Source: Isochrysis galbana (Eukaryota; Haptophyta; Isochrysidales; Isochrysidaceae). Taken from it: 64,000 bases of DNA. A program made the position numbers and the translations under genes. Location: the NCBI GenBank assembly GCA_018136815.1, contig CM030934.1, positions 5,417,318 through 5,481,317 on the forward strand, read 5' to 3'. Below the pieces are notes generated by a model that worked only from the letters and a program-made list of their open reading frames with translations, searched no databases and had not been told where the DNA came from. This document shows, piece after piece, positions 63,086 to 64,000 of this stretch. The first letter of the stretch is position 1; each line of letters opens with the position of its first letter.

Positions 63086-64000
63086 CGTGAGATCTCGTTA
63101 CAATGTTACAATCCAAGTCGTGCGGCTTTGATCCAACACCAACACTTGCGCCCCCTGCCTTGCCACTTGTACTCGCCGCCAGTGAGAGCGCCTTGCTGCG
63201 GCGGCTCCGCCACCTTCAGCCGCGCCATGGGCCGCGAGCCGCGAGCCACTAGCTTTCGCGCCAATCGCTCCCGCAAGCCGCAAGCCCAACGGCACACTCA
63301 TCCAAATTTGAAAATTGCCTGTTTCAATAGTGTGTAGTGTTTCGAGTTCTGAGCGCCCCTCTCCCGTACCCCATTCAGCCAGCATGTTACGGCAATCCCC
63401 CCGTTGAAATTGAAATTGCGGTTGATTTACTCCAGGTTTTGGGGAGCCATTAAAAATAAAACAAAAAATCTTGAATTTTGGAACGTAGAAAGTTACCTTG
63501 TCAGATGCATGTCCGCCCGCCACTCCGCTGCGTCGTCGCCATGCAATCCTGGCCGTAAATGTAACTGGAGCTAGCGGATGCTACCAGGCCAACAGCTGGT
63601 CCCATAATGGGCGCGATCTCATACCATTTCCCTTGCGAGATCGAGAGAGATGGCGATTGCTGCCCGTTGAAGGCCGTCAGTGGGGTGGCGGAGAAGTTAT
63701 CTAGTGGCTAGTGGGTAGAGCTGGGGGGCGGGCGTCGCACGGGGAGACGAGGGGATGATCGAACGGGTCGTCGAATGGAGTACTTTATGTAGAGAGAGAT
63801 TTGCCTATGTCTGGTGACCTGGAGAGAGGCGAGTACTACCTCATGAGGTTGTTTGACGTTTATTCTTATGCATCACCAAGACCCCTTGCCACTCTCGTTT
63901 TCCTTCCCCTCCCCACCCCGCGCCTCCTCTTCTTGCCCAATTTTTCTCATATTTCTTGAAGTTTTGACTCTTTTTCCAGTGGTCTTTTCACAAGATTCAC
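63086..64000. other. No gene seen to right edge
   Basis: Mixed-composition DNA. Minus-strand frames at 63523-63098 have no family features. No repeat within the window matches. Confidence 0.35.

Overview
The window is nuclear DNA from a GC-rich eukaryote, most likely a marine alga with a secondary plastid. A haptophyte or pelagophyte is my best guess, not a proof. The evidence is: spliceosomal GT-AG introns of about 95-340 bp; a zeaxanthin epoxidase gene whose product starts with a secretory-type signal; a giant proline-rich surface protein carrying GCxxPxAxNY repeats; Copia-like and TTAA-target DNA transposons; and long CT/GA tracts just upstream of several start codons. Two 100-base N runs (25001-25100 and 50101-50200) are assembly gaps.

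Layout. 1-5346 (minus) is one uninterrupted open frame of 1,782 codons that runs off the left edge; it encodes a coiled-coil, Trp-repeat cytoskeletal-type protein. It is divergent from a Golgi pH regulator (GPHR/GTG) homologue at 6051-8909 (plus). 9.0-12.9 kb is repeat debris and a CT microsatellite, followed by an FCP/SCP-type phosphatase (13045-13815, plus). 14.4-20.3 kb holds transposon relics and a possible divergent pair of small genes (18295-18922 minus, 19289-19576 plus). 20954-23542 (minus) is a two-exon amidoligase-2-like gene. 24-26 kb is repeats, a gap and a tRNA-like pol III promoter relic.

26174-29130 (minus) is a six-exon TBC1D13-like RabGAP. A deleted Copia-like LTR element (29155-32544) sits 24 bp upstream of its ATG. 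32.6-36.1 kb is dispersed repeats and a 15-bp minisatellite that encodes pentapeptide-like repeats. 36141-38817 (minus) is an eight-exon zeaxanthin epoxidase, and 42027-43944 (minus) a six-exon DNAJC8-like splicing co-chaperone. 46063-48224 (plus) is a three-exon TMEM185-domain RING E3 ligase. 50050-55628 (minus) is a proline-rich, single-pass membrane protein whose frame is broken in a G10 homopolymer and by an N gap. 57774-61780 is an apparently intact TTAA-flanked (Kolobok-like) DNA transposon; its transposase carries AT-hook, Mutator-like, CXC and Tudor-like regions. The last 2.2 kb holds short tandem repeats and no gene I can support.

Most host genes look like ordinary housekeeping functions (vesicle traffic, splicing, carotenoid cycle, ubiquitin, CTD-type phosphatase) and do not form a pathway. 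The multi-exon models were built by hand from splice signals with phase checking at every junction. Family names come from recognised motifs; no database search was run.
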